Shown piece by piece: positions 63,098 to 64,000 of a stretch of 64,000 bases of DNA. The stretch's first letter is position 1; each line of letters starts with the position of its first letter. A program made the position numbers and the translations under genes. The notes beneath the pieces were generated by a model. The model saw only the letters and a program-made list of their open reading frames with translations, made no database searches and was not told the origin of the DNA. The stretch comes from Periplaneta americana (Eukaryota > Arthropoda > Insecta > Blattodea > Blattidae), in NCBI RefSeq assembly GCF_040183065.1, contig NC_091120.1, positions 72,566,708 to 72,630,707 on the forward strand, given 5' to 3'.

Positions 63098-64000
63098 CAG
63101 TAAAACCTGTTAAACGACCACTGCTGGTTCCATGAAAAATAGGTCTTTCAGAGGGGTGGTCACTCAATAGTGGGAGTTTTTACACAAATAATTGGTTAAA
63201 ACGTTTCTATGTTAATCAAATAAAAAACATGGGGAATATTGCTAACAATGAAAGCTTGAGATAACTTTATTTCTTATTTTACGTTATTTTTACAATTTTC
63301 TCCTTTGATTCATTACATACTCTGCTTCGTTTTTACAACCCAATTTTCAAAACTATTCTTTAACATGTTAAAAAAAGTTCATTTATATGTTCTCTATTCA
63401 AACAGTCTTTCAGTGGCGCCGTTGTTGAATTAGCTGAATATTACATAAGGCTTCTTCTAGTGACTTTTTGGGGTTGAAATTCTCTCTTGACTTTAACCTC
63501 GTCACCGGTGGATTGATCACTGGATTTTTCTAAAAGGTAGGAGGAAGAAAAAATAAATTATTGCACTGTAATTAACAAGTAAAGATTTGATTTTTCTGTA
63601 CAAAACGAAAAGTAAAACCGTCATACGGCATGAGAAATCTTACCTTTCAAGAAACTGTTAAACAGGGGTGCAAATAACCCTTTGTTATACCTTGGAAGCC
63701 GTTAGCAAACGGTCATTGTACCTTTTTCCTAGCAATAACCAACATTCTTTAAGGGATTAAGGACAGAGATGGGCATTCAACGTGAATACGGTACCACTTA
63801 AAAACGTTGCCAAACATCATTTCAACTTCTAGTACTGTACGAATTTCTTGGAATTTATTTAGGCTACAGTAATGTAATAAAATACTAAATTGTAAATTTT
63901 AAAAATACAGTATGGTCTTCTAAAAGGGGCGAAATTAAGAAAATGGCTATTCAATCACTGGTCGGTGGCCGGGGAGAGAGGTGGTCTCTTAAAAGGGGTG
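63098..64000. mobile_element. Possible DNA element running off the right edge
   Basis: CAGTAAAACCTGTTAAACGA starts next to TA. Related words (GGTCTTTCAGAGGGGTGGTC near 63141, GGTCTTCTAAAAGGGGC near 63914, GGTCTCTTAAAAGGGGTG at the very end) suggest subterminal repeats of one element. The right end is not in the window. Confidence 0.4.

Overview
This is a piece of a large, repeat-packed, AT-rich arthropod genome, most likely an insect. Many non-LTR retrotransposon fragments share a reverse transcriptase with a YADD core and a C-terminal RLRWAGHVARMGES block. From memory that family is abundant in cockroach (Periplaneta-like) and termite genomes, so a blattodean is my best guess. It is not proven here.

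Host genes. Long single-frame reading is misleading because the host coding sequence lies in short exons (70-164 nt) separated by introns of up to about 9 kb. Reading exon by exon with splice sites and phases, I find two tandem paralogous genes on the + strand. Gene 1 (8879-37139) has eight exons joining into an 879-nt open frame (292 aa). Gene 2 (from 54223, running off the right edge) has its first four exons here. Both encode multi-pass membrane proteins with a short Cys-containing N-terminus. They resemble the four-helix LAPTM4/5-like proteins of insects; that family name is inference. Matching exons agree in length and phase: exon 1 is 105 nt in both, the TM1 exon 70 nt in both, and the LPY exon 154 nt in both. 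In gene 1 the two middle exons occur twice, with phases that permit joint, single or alternative inclusion.

Mobile DNA fills the introns and the 17 kb between the genes. An intact hAT transposon (30400-32595) has matched ends, a perfect 8-bp target duplication and a 494-aa transposase frame; it sits inside a degenerate satellite in the last intron of gene 1. Eight pieces of the main LINE family are present, several with target-site duplications and a TAAG tail. There are three pieces of a second LINE, a Jockey-like fragment and at least four kinds of tRNA-derived SINE. A Tigger/pogo element (49400-51427) is defective, and seven or more TA-flanked Tc1/mariner-like elements carry decayed transposase pieces. 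There are also a palindromic foldback element, two satellites and several microsatellites. Nested insertions give relative ages at several places.

Layout: 1-8.5 kb repeats; 8.9-37.1 kb gene 1, with TEs in its introns and satellites plus hAT at 29.4-34.3 kb; 37.1-54.2 kb intergenic, TE-rich; 54.2-64 kb gene 2 with SINE-rich introns. No ribosomal RNA, CRISPR array or convincing functional tRNA gene was seen.
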